Assembly (NCBI GenBank): GCA_030587365.1
Contig: JAUQZE010000023.1
Span: 124,001-188,000 of the forward strand
From: Candidatus Freyarchaeota archaeon
Lineage (GTDB): Archaea; Asgardarchaeota; Jordiarchaeia; Jordiarchaeales; Jordiarchaeaceae
Reading direction: 5' to 3'
Length of the DNA stretch: 64,000 nt
Shown here: positions 16,429 through 24,326 of the stretch, one piece after another
Position numbering within the stretch: position 1 is the stretch's first letter
Layout of the letters: the number at the start of each line of letters is the position of its first letter
Program-made: the position numbers and the translations under genes
Notes under the pieces: model-generated
Told to the model about the DNA's origin: nothing
What the model saw: only the letters and a program-made list of their open reading frames with translations
Databases searched by the model: none

Positions 16429-18864
16429 ATGGCGAGAAAACAATGGATATCCGTTGGATCAATACAAAATTATAATCTGAAAGAGAATGTTTTAGAGATT
16501 AAGTGTGGAGAGCTGGGAGTTGAAATCACGATTATAAGCCCGGGCATCATCCGCGTGCACCTCACAACACCAGATCAGATTACTAGAGAATCTTGGGCGA
16601 TTATTAATCAAGAACTCCCAATTCCCAAGTTCGAATTTAGTGAGGAGCAGGAATTCCTTGAGATTTCCACTAAGGAGTTGGTTTTACGGATTGGTAAGAA
16701 TCCCTGCAGATTGGAGTTCCTCTCATCTGATAGGTGGTTAATTAACCGTGATGATGCCGCTAAGGGTATGGGTTGGGATGGTGAACAGGTGCGCTGCTGG
16801 AAGGAGATGCCGCAGGGAGAGCACTACTTTGGCTTCGGGGAGAAAGCCGGTCCACTCGGCAAGCGTGACCAGGCACTCACCATGTGGAATACCGATAACA
16901 TTGGTCACTACACACCAACAGATCCCCTCTACGAATCCTTTCCCTTTTTTCTGGGTTTGAGAGAGGGAAGAAGTTACGGTATATTTTTGGACAACACCTA
17001 TCGCTCCTCATTTGACATGGGTAAAGAGTCTGCAGATTACTATTCCTTTGGAGCCTCCAGTGAGCCTCTAGACTACTATTTCATTTACGGCCCTGAACCG
17101 AAGCAGGTTATTTCCCGTTACACCGAGTTGACCGGTAGGATGCCTCTTCCGCCTCTGTGGTCTATAGCTTATCATCAGAGCCGCTGGAGTTACTACCCGG
17201 AGAGCAAGGTCCGCCAAATAGCCGATGAATTCAGAAAACGCAGAATACCCTGCGATGTTCTCTGGTTAGACATAGACTATATGGACGGCTACCGCTGCTT
17301 CACCTGGGATAAGAACCGATTCCCCGACCCCAAGAAGCTGATTTCTGAATTCAGGAAGCAGGGGTTCAAAATGACGGTGATTACTGACCCGGGAATCAAA
17401 GTCGACCGGCAGTATCATGTTTATAAGCAGGGCATATCAGGGAACCACTTTATCCGCGTACCAAACGGACAACTGTTTAGTGGTGTGGTCTGGCCCGGAG
17501 ATTGCCACTTTCCAGATTTCGCCAACTCCAAAACCCGGGAATGGTGGGGAACCCTCTACAAAGAACTGGTGGACATGGAGGTTGCAGGTTTTTGGGTGGA
17601 TATGAACGAACCCTCGGTACAAACCGCCACGAACACCATGTCGCTGGATGCGGTTCACGACGTTGATGGCAGGAGGACTGATCACCGTGAGATTCATAAC
17701 GTTTATGGCTTGGAGATGGCTCGAGCGGTTCATGAGGGATTGCGTCGCCTAAGACCAAATATTCGTCCGTTTGTTTTAACTAGGTCCGCCTTTTCGGGAA
17801 TTCAGAGCTACGCCGCGGTATGGACAGGTGACAACGAGAGTAGCTGGGAACACCTACGTCTAAGCATACCTATGTGCCTGAACATAGGAGTTTCCGGGGA
17901 GCCCTTCGTAGGTGCGGACATCGGAGGATTCAGGAGAGATCCTTCACCAGAGCTTTACGCTCGCTGGATTCAGTTGGGCGTGTTCTACCCCCTCTGCAGA
18001 ACCCACACCATGATTGGCACAGCCGACCAAGAGCCCTGGTCTTATGGAGAAGAGGTGGAGAATATCAGCCGCAAGTACATTGAACTCCGTTACCGTCTGC
18101 TTCCCTACATCTACAATTGCTTCTACCAATCATCACAAACCGGGGTTCCGGTTATGCGGGCGATGTTCATCGACTTCCCAGATGATCCATTTGTGCTGAG
18201 CAATTCTCTGGAGGGAAATGTGGCTGAGCGGCAGTTCATGTTTGGAGACTGGTTACTTATCGCGCCCGTGGTTTACGAGGATGCCAAGACCCGAACAATC
18301 TATCTACCTAAAGGAGAATGGTTTAACTTCTGGACAAATGAGAAGCATGATGGGGCGTTTCCCACAATGGTTAATGTGACCTTAGATGTCTGCCCAATAT
18401 TTGTCCGAGGTGGTGCCATAATTCCTATGCGGGATGTGGTTCAGCATTCGGATGAGAAAACCATTGACCCATTAATTCTCAGTATTTACCCATCAGAAAC
18501 CTCAAAAGTGCAATACTACGAAGATGACGGCGTGAGCTTTGATTATACGAGGGGAGAGTTCCTTCTAGTTAATTATACCTGCTCCAAAACCGAGAATGGC
18601 ATAACTTTTGAAATAAGCAAGAGAGAAGGAAACTACAAGCCTGAACCTAGATCGTACGAAGCCCGGTTCAATGGTGTAAAACAAAAACCGAGCAAAGTTC
18701 TTTGGAGTGGAGAAATTGTGAAAGGGGTTACCTCGGAGAATGAATTAAGGAGCAAAACCAGCGGATGGATTTACCTTGAAGACAAGCAAGTAGTAGCGGT
18801 TAGAATTCCAGACAGAGGAAAACCGGAACGTATTGAAATAATTTTGGGGATGAGCTCAAGCTAA
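16429..18864 (+). CDS. Glycoside hydrolase family 31 alpha-glucosidase
   Basis: An 811-residue GH31 enzyme of full length. An N-terminal beta-sandwich is followed by the catalytic barrel. The nucleophile is D391 in WVDMNEP and the acid/base is D468 in WTGDNESSW. Other family marks are HQSRWSYYPE, DVLWLDIDYMDGY and GADIGGF, then C-terminal beta domains. No signal peptide is seen, so it is probably intracellular and removes alpha-linked glucose from oligosaccharides or glycogen-like storage. It stands alone; the next genes are unrelated. Confidence 0.93.
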   Translation: MARKQWISVGSIQNYNLKENVLEIKCGELGVEITIISPGIIRVHLTTPDQITRESWAIINQELPIPKFEFSEEQEFLEISTKELVLRIGKNPCRLEFLSSDRWLINRDDAAKGMGWDGEQVRCWKEMPQGEHYFGFGEKAGPLGKRDQALTMWNTDNIGHYTPTDPLYESFPFFLGLREGRSYGIFLDNTYRSSFDMGKESADYYSFGASSEPLDYYFIYGPEPKQVISRYTELTGRMPLPPLWSIAYHQSRWSYYPESKVRQIADEFRKRRIPCDVLWLDIDYMDGYRCFTWDKNRFPDPKKLISEFRKQGFKMTVITDPGIKVDRQYHVYKQGISGNHFIRVPNGQLFSGVVWPGDCHFPDFANSKTREWWGTLYKELVDMEVAGFWVDMNEPSVQTATNTMSLDAVHDVDGRRTDHREIHNVYGLEMARAVHEGLRRLRPNIRPFVLTRSAFSGIQSYAAVWTGDNESSWEHLRLSIPMCLNIGVSGEPFVGADIGGFRRDPSPELYARWIQLGVFYPLCRTHTMIGTADQEPWSYGEEVENISRKYIELRYRLLPYIYNCFYQSSQTGVPVMRAMFIDFPDDPFVLSNSLEGNVAERQFMFGDWLLIAPVVYEDAKTRTIYLPKGEWFNFWTNEKHDGAFPTMVNVTLDVCPIFVRGGAIIPMRDVVQHSDEKTIDPLILSIYPSETSKVQYYEDDGVSFDYTRGEFLLVNYTCSKTENGITFEISKREGNYKPEPRSYEARFNGVKQKPSKVLWSGEIVKGVTSENELRSKTSGWIYLEDKQVVAVRIPDRGKPERIEIILGMSSS

Positions 18865-19309
18865 GAGCGAGAGAATCACTCATGTAAAGGCATAGTTGAT
18901 GGGGCAAACTTTAAAACCATAGAAATTAATTTCTCTGTTGTTGAATTAGAGAACTGAGAAAGATTGAAGATCCGCCCGATTTGATTTGGGCAGAATAACT
19001 GAAAAGGGTAGTAGTGTATACGACTAAAGACACAGGGTATAACGCAATGTTCTCATATTCAAAAACGGGAAAAGAAGCAAATTTTTCACACATTAGAACT
19101 GCTCAGTTATTGGAGAATAATGGAGAATACGAGAGCGTGAAACAATTTTACACGTTCAATGTTCTCTCTGTCTGCTTGCCCATCGGGTTGGATAAAACTC
19201 TAATATCTCTCTCCAGTATCTTTGCTTGGTCAAATTCTTTTTCTGTCAAGTTTTCATACACGAGTATGAATTTTAGGCATATTTTTGATAAAGTGGAAGA
19301 TGAAAAACG
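18865..19309. other. Gap with one unsupported frame
   Basis: This 445-base gap holds an open frame at 19014-19313 that overlaps the next gene by four bases. It lacks a ribosome site, has an unconvincing residue mix and matches nothing I know, so I do not call it a gene. Confidence 0.4.
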
Positions 19310-21283
19310 ATGAGTGAGAAAACAACACCTACCTCTAAATCATCACAAACGAGTAAAAGTGAAAAACAACAAGTAAAACCATTGGGGCCCGTCAAAGACC
19401 TTGAGGAGCATGTTCCCCCCGATTGGTGGAGGCGAATTTTCAATTACCTATATCTGAAAACCGATGGAGATGTGGTAGACGACCAAAACATAACGCGCTA
19501 CGAAGTGGATCTCTTCTCATCAATCCTGAAACTTTCACAGGACGATAGAATTCTGGATCTCTGCTGTGGACAGGGACGCCACTCTCTAGAGCTGGCAAGA
19601 AGAGGGTTCAAGTTCGTCGAAGGACTGGACCGCTCCAACTACTTGATTCAGAAGGCTAAAGCGCAGGCCAAAAAAGAGGGACTAACCATTCGATTCAGGG
19701 AGGGTGATGCTCGGAAACTCCCCTACTCACCAGACACCTTTGATGTAGTCATAATCCTGGGAAACAGTTTCGGCTACTTTGAAACCATCCATGACGATCT
19801 GAGAGTGCTAAAAGAATTGTCCAGAGTCCTCAAACCATGGGGCAAAGTGCTCATAGATGTTGCCGACGGTGAGTACATGAAAAAAAATTTCCAGCCTCGA
19901 TCATGGGAGTGGGTAGACAAAAAACACTTCGTCGTCAGGGAACGCTCCCTCTCAGCCGATGAACAGCGTCTTATATCAAGGGAAATAATCACAAACATAG
20001 AGAAGGGATCGATCGCAGATCAGTTCTACGCAGAGAGACTGTATACTAAGGAGAGTCTAACCAGTCTTTTGCAGCAGGCGGGCTTAAGCGACATCGCCTT
20101 CCACGGTGAAATTCTTACAGATTCTCAACGCCATCAAGATCTGGGTATGATGGAAAGGCGAATCATCGTCACATCCGTGGTTAGAAAGGAGTGGACTCCA
20201 GTCAGGAAGAAGCCGAAAGAAGAATTGAAACACATAGTGGTGGTCATGGGCGATTCCACCAAATCGGATGCTGTGAAACCGGGAAAAATGTTCGACGAAG
20301 ATGACCTTTATACTATTGATCAGTTGAAGGATGCCCTAAGGGAGCTTAAAGGCTATCAGTTTACATATCTGAACAACCACGAAACTCTCATTCAAGACTT
20401 GATGAAAATGAGGGGTAAGATAGACTACGTCTTTAACCTATGTGATGAAGGTTTCTATAATGACCCGAGAAAGGAGTTACACATAGCAGCCTTACTTGAG
20501 ACACTCAACATACCCTACACAGGTTCCAACCCTCAGGCACTCGCCCACTGCTACGATAAATCCCTAGTACGGGGTGTTGCGAAGGAAATGGGAATCCCCG
20601 TTCCCGACGCCATCTTCATCAAACCCGAAGACAAGGCCTTTGAGCTAACCTTCAAATTTCCTGGAATTGTTAAGCCGAATTTCGGCGATTCCAGCTTTGG
20701 TATCACGCAAAAGTGTGTAGTACATAATTCTGAAGAGGCTTTAAATGCAATAGCATATGTACGCGAGACGTTCGGGTACAATAAACCCATCCTCATAGAA
20801 GAATATCTCACTGGAAAGGATCTTAGTGTAGGAATAATTGGAAATCCTCCAGAGTCTTACACGGTGCTGCCTATCACGGAGGAGGATTATTCGGTGCTAC
20901 CCGCGGAGCTTCCCAAAATCTGTGGATACGAGGCTAAGTGGCTTTCTGAATCCCCCTACTGGAACATAAAATCCATCCCAGCTGAGCTGCCAGAAAAAAC
21001 AAAGAATTTCGTAATAAAGGCGTGTTTGATGCTTTTTGAACGTTTAGAGGTTCGAGATTACGGCCGCTTCGACTGGAGGCTTAACGCTGAAGGGCAACCA
21101 AAGCTCCTTGAGGTAAACCCAAACCCCGGATGGTGCTGGGACGGACACTTGGCAAAAATGTCAAAGTACGCGGGGATGTCGTACGCCGAAATGTTAGGAG
21201 CCATTTTACGAGCCGCTGAACAACGAATAGGACTGCGAACGATAGATGAGAAGAAAGAGGAAGAGGCGGCGACCAAAGCTTAA
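19310..21283 (+). CDS. Fusion of SAM methyltransferase and D-Ala-D-Ala ligase-like ATP-grasp
   Basis: A 657-residue two-domain protein. After a ~30-residue Ser/Thr/Lys start, residues ~70-290 are a class I methyltransferase with ILDLCCGQGRHSLELARRG and GLDRSN. Residues ~305-640 are an ATP-grasp ligase of the D-Ala-D-Ala ligase group with FNLCDEG, PYTGSNPQALAHCYDK, PGIVKPNFGDSSFG and LEVNPNPGW. The ligase half should join a carboxylate to an amine using ATP, and the methyltransferase half may methylate the same product. Archaea lack murein, so the product is probably a peptide-like metabolite or cofactor. The Lys-rich C-terminus is disordered. Confidence 0.85.
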   Translation: MSEKTTPTSKSSQTSKSEKQQVKPLGPVKDLEEHVPPDWWRRIFNYLYLKTDGDVVDDQNITRYEVDLFSSILKLSQDDRILDLCCGQGRHSLELARRGFKFVEGLDRSNYLIQKAKAQAKKEGLTIRFREGDARKLPYSPDTFDVVIILGNSFGYFETIHDDLRVLKELSRVLKPWGKVLIDVADGEYMKKNFQPRSWEWVDKKHFVVRERSLSADEQRLISREIITNIEKGSIADQFYAERLYTKESLTSLLQQAGLSDIAFHGEILTDSQRHQDLGMMERRIIVTSVVRKEWTPVRKKPKEELKHIVVVMGDSTKSDAVKPGKMFDEDDLYTIDQLKDALRELKGYQFTYLNNHETLIQDLMKMRGKIDYVFNLCDEGFYNDPRKELHIAALLETLNIPYTGSNPQALAHCYDKSLVRGVAKEMGIPVPDAIFIKPEDKAFELTFKFPGIVKPNFGDSSFGITQKCVVHNSEEALNAIAYVRETFGYNKPILIEEYLTGKDLSVGIIGNPPESYTVLPITEEDYSVLPAELPKICGYEAKWLSESPYWNIKSIPAELPEKTKNFVIKACLMLFERLEVRDYGRFDWRLNAEGQPKLLEVNPNPGWCWDGHLAKMSKYAGMSYAEMLGAILRAAEQRIGLRTIDEKKEEEAATKA

Positions 21284-21479
21284 CCCAAAAGCGGATAAAA
21301 GAAAAATCGAAAAACTTCCCAAACCCCAAAACAAACCCTTCTTTTATTCTCAAAACTTTCCAGAACATTTCGGCGAGACGGGTTAATTACATCACGCCTC
21401 TGTCTGTGGGGGAAAACGTTTAAATGAATTTGCATCGATGATTGTGTGCAATGTACTAAGGGTGTGGGAGTTGATTGCT

Positions 21480-21812
21480 ATGAGTAAGTTTGTTTATGAT
21501 ATTGGATATATTAATCGTGTTGAGTTTGAAAATATTTCAGAAGGAAAGAATCTTCGGGTGAAGGTTGTTGGGGTCTGGCCGTCTCTGGCTTGGAAGTTTG
21601 ATCGTGAAGAGGTTGAAGTGGTGCAGGATAAGATTACGGTGCGGGTTGTGGGTAGGATGGATCCTAAGAAAGTGTCTTCACCAGTTATGGTGCCGTTTGA
21701 GCATACTGTTAAGGTTAAGAACCTTAAAGAGGGGGTTTACACACTTGAGGTTGTTGGAAAGAATGAGAACCTCACTACGCAAGTGACCGTCAACCCAATA
21801 AAGGTATCATGA
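21480..21812 (+). CDS. Small all-beta protein of unknown function
   Basis: A 110-residue protein from the ATG at 21480, which follows GGGAG; the longer frame from 21438 lacks a better signal. The pattern of alternating hydrophobic residues, with segments such as NLRVKVVGVW, ITVRVVGRM and VYTLEVVGK, suggests an immunoglobulin-like beta sandwich. No signal peptide is visible. I cannot name a family. It lies between the fusion enzyme and the TnpB element on the plus strand. Confidence 0.65.
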   Translation: MSKFVYDIGYINRVEFENISEGKNLRVKVVGVWPSLAWKFDREEVEVVQDKITVRVVGRMDPKKVSSPVMVPFEHTVKVKNLKEGVYTLEVVGKNENLTTQVTVNPIKVS

Positions 21813-21912
21813 TTTTGAAATTAATACAGCAGAAGTGAGAAACTAGGGTGGTTGTGGGTAACAACATCTACGCAACATTTATCCTAAAGGCTTAATGTTA
21901 TTGGTAGTGAGA

Positions 21913-22060
21913 CTGACATACGCCCCACCTTGAAAGGTTGGGGGTTCTACACTTCTATATTAAGAAGTGTGGGGCGTGCCATCGCCCTGTTAACGGCTTC
22001 CGCACCTTCTTTTCCTTTTTCTCTTTGGTGAGCAAGCCCTATATTTATGCAGCCTACTGC
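21913..22060 (-). ncRNA. Candidate omega RNA region at the tnpB 3' end
   Basis: In TnpB systems the guide RNA comes from the 3' end of tnpB and the adjoining element end. The stretch here includes the last tnpB codons and a clear hairpin (CACTTCT...AGAAGTG) just inside the element end, repeated in the defective copies. Location is by analogy with known TnpB elements; boundaries are not seen directly. Confidence 0.4.
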
Positions 22061-23155
22061 GTCTCGGTGTGCTTCCAGTCCGCAGTCTCTGCACCTGAAC
22101 ATTCTTTTGGTTCTGATGACTCTTCTTGAGCCGCACCTCGGACATTCTGATGATGTTCCTCTCTCATCGACTCTCGTTACTCTTATCCCGTACTCCTCCG
22201 CTACTTCTTCTATCCTCCTGGCCATGTATCCTACCGACCAGAAGTTGTGAATCATGGAGTTGCTTTTCCTCGAGAAGTTGGCGCTGCTCCTTATGTTTCT
22301 GAGGTCTCCGCAGACTATCTTGGATACTCCTCTGTTCCAGCACCTTTCAACGAAGTCCCTCACCATCACGTTGACATTGTTTCTGAACCTCCTACGCCGC
22401 TTCCGGTAGTAGGATTTCAACAGCTTTGAGGTTGACCGATTATTTACACCTTTCAGGACTGACTGGTGTTCCGCTATTTTGTGTGTCCAGTACCACCAGT
22501 CCGAGAGCATGGAGTTAGCCCGGTAGCCGAAGACTTCCCCATCTATACTCGCCATTATGGGGACTTTGACTCCCAGATCCACGTACGCCTCCTTCTTCTC
22601 TTCTTCTCCTTTTGGCTGGTGTAGAGGGTATTCGACCTCTACTGGCATGTGGGCGTACCACTTCTCCGAGAGTTCGTCATATGTTATTTCGAGTCTGCCC
22701 TGCTTACTACTACTGCCGCGGTTCCACCGATTTTTTCCCTTCCACCTTATCTTGAGCTTTGAGGGGAGTTTGAGGACCCTGTCTTCTAGCTTATAGTTGT
22801 CGCATCTTACGAGGATTTTTAGGGGTCTTTTTCCGGTTTCTCGGTCCTTCCAGTACCCTGGAGGTTTTGGCTTCTTCTCCAGCTTTCCCTTTTTCCACTT
22901 CTTGAGGATTGCCCAGTACGATTTCCAGGCCTCGTTGTTCTTAATTATGATTTGCTGTGCTGTGGCGGAGCCGACCAGCTTCTTGTACTTGTGGTATTGT
23001 TCGTCGGTGTTCCAGTCGAATCCGCCGGAGAAGAGGGATTGTCGGCGTTTGTGGTTTATCTCGTTGTACATTCGGGAGCAGTTGTCGGCTAAGTTTAGCA
23101 GTCTCTGTTTCTGCTCCTTTGATGGAAAAAGCCGGAAGGTGTTGGTTCTCCTCAA
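21947..23155 (-). CDS. tnpB: TnpB RNA-guided nuclease (IS605 OrfB family)
   Basis: A 402-residue TnpB. A helix-turn-helix-like start (TFRLFPSKEQKQRLL) leads to the RuvC domain. RuvC-I Asp is in AYVDLGVKVP near 193. The RuvC-II strand reads KIVCGDLRNI, with Gly where many TnpBs have the catalytic Glu; a nearby RRIEEVAEEYGI may supply it, as in TnpBs described with rearranged sites. A zinc ribbon CPRCGSRR...CRDCG precedes RuvC-III Asp in HRDAVGCIN. TnpB cuts DNA guided by RNA from its own element and helps retain the element. No frameshift is seen. Confidence 0.9.
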   Translation of the reverse strand: MRRTNTFRLFPSKEQKQRLLNLADNCSRMYNEINHKRRQSLFSGGFDWNTDEQYHKYKKLVGSATAQQIIIKNNEAWKSYWAILKKWKKGKLEKKPKPPGYWKDRETGKRPLKILVRCDNYKLEDRVLKLPSKLKIRWKGKNRWNRGSSSKQGRLEITYDELSEKWYAHMPVEVEYPLHQPKGEEEKKEAYVDLGVKVPIMASIDGEVFGYRANSMLSDWWYWTHKIAEHQSVLKGVNNRSTSKLLKSYYRKRRRRFRNNVNVMVRDFVERCWNRGVSKIVCGDLRNIRSSANFSRKSNSMIHNFWSVGYMARRIEEVAEEYGIRVTRVDERGTSSECPRCGSRRVIRTKRMFRCRDCGLEAHRDAVGCINIGLAHQREKGKEGAEAVNRAMARPTLLNIEV

Positions 23156-23375
23156 GTGTGCAACTCCTCACCCTTCATAACGAGTTCTGTATGAGCAGGC
23201 TTCAAACCCCTGTTTATCCGCATACCCTTTTCACTCCCTCTTTTTCCCCTTTTAACTATTTAAACTCCACGCAATTCATCCCCGCCCTAAAGGGACTGGG
23301 GCTTTCTTGCTAATCCTCTGTAAATTTTGTAAAAATCTGGGGAATGGTCCGTTGATTGGGAAAGAGTCTTAAACT

Positions 23376-24236
23376 CTATATTGGAATTACGGTCAATTCT
23401 TCTTTGGGTGTTAGTTCGGCTATTTTTGCGTCTATTGGTATGCTGTAGTTGCTTGCGGAGAATAGGCTCAGTACGCTGCCGCCGAAATACCAGTGGAAGC
23501 CGTTTCTGAAAACTTCGTGACCTCTTACCAAATGTTTTATGTTATTATTTTTTGCGAAGTTTTCGTAAACATCTTTTCCGAAAAAGAATATGCCCTCGCC
23601 TCTATCGCTAGGAGTAAATCCCTTTACGCCGTCGCGGGGATCGTTCCACAGTATTTGAAAAAGGGTAGGGTTTGAAACCTCGACCTCCTTGGGTAAGTCT
23701 TCTATCTGTTTGGTTGTGTTGAGACCTTTAGCAAAGCCGCCGTGCAAACAGAGAATTTCCCCATTGACTAGGGAAGCGTACGGAAGATAGGAGAATAGTT
23801 TTGCGTAAAGATTATAAAATTCTGTCGAAAATGTGCTTGAAACCTCGCTCAAGAAACCGTAGTAACGGTTTGCCAAAGGAGTTTCGTGGTTTCCTCTGAG
23901 AAGTATCACCTTTTCGGGAAGCAGTAGCTTGAATGCCAGTAAGTAGTTAATGTTTTCAATCTGCATTAGCCCCCTGTCAACGTAGTCTCCTAGAAAGATT
24001 ACGCCGTCGTATTTTTCTTTGATGAATTGGCGTACAATGGGTATTGTTGATTCTAGGTCTCCGTGGGTATCTCCAACAAATAGAATCCTATTCTCGTTGA
24101 AATGGACTAGTTTGGGTTCCTTGTCTAAAATAGTTGACGCATCGGAGATAAGCTCTCGGATCTCTTTCTCACCCAATTCACTAATTTGCTTGGGTTTATT
24201 TACAAGTTGTTCTATGTTCAGATTCATTTTGATCAC
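23376..24236 (-). CDS. PPP-family serine/threonine protein phosphatase
   Basis: A 286-residue metallophosphatase. The three PPP signatures are present in order: GDTHGDLES near 56, GDYVDRG near 83 and GNHETP near 115, followed by later metal-binding His in CLHGGF and RGHEVF. Two metals held by these residues activate water to remove phosphate from Ser/Thr. It is close to archaeal PP1-type enzymes. It is downstream of and on the same strand as the P-type ATPase with about 90 bases between. Confidence 0.9.
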   Translation of the reverse strand: MIKMNLNIEQLVNKPKQISELGEKEIRELISDASTILDKEPKLVHFNENRILFVGDTHGDLESTIPIVRQFIKEKYDGVIFLGDYVDRGLMQIENINYLLAFKLLLPEKVILLRGNHETPLANRYYGFLSEVSSTFSTEFYNLYAKLFSYLPYASLVNGEILCLHGGFAKGLNTTKQIEDLPKEVEVSNPTLFQILWNDPRDGVKGFTPSDRGEGIFFFGKDVYENFAKNNNIKHLVRGHEVFRNGFHWYFGGSVLSLFSASNYSIPIDAKIAELTPKEELTVIPI

Positions 24237-24326
24237 TGTGTTATTTATAGACGTTTTTAGCTTATCTTAGACATTAAATAAAAAAATAAAATGAAAAAGG
24301 GGTAGTATTGATGCTATTTTTTTGTT

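Larger units (their letters stand above)
21913..23310 (-). mobile_element. IS200/IS605-type element carrying only tnpB
   Basis: The ends were placed by comparison with three defective copies at 13116, 39375 and 53392. The end beyond the tnpB stop begins CTGACATACGCCCC and contains the hairpin ACACTTCTATATTAAGAAGTGT-like palindrome. The end upstream of tnpB carries GGGCTTTCTTGC. No TnpA (Y1 transposase) is present, so it would need one in trans. This is the only copy here with an intact nuclease gene. Confidence 0.8.

Noticed and set aside
19014..19313. 99-codon frame overlapping the fusion enzyme start
   Set aside because: No ribosome site, odd residue mix and no recognisable motif; better left as non-coding.
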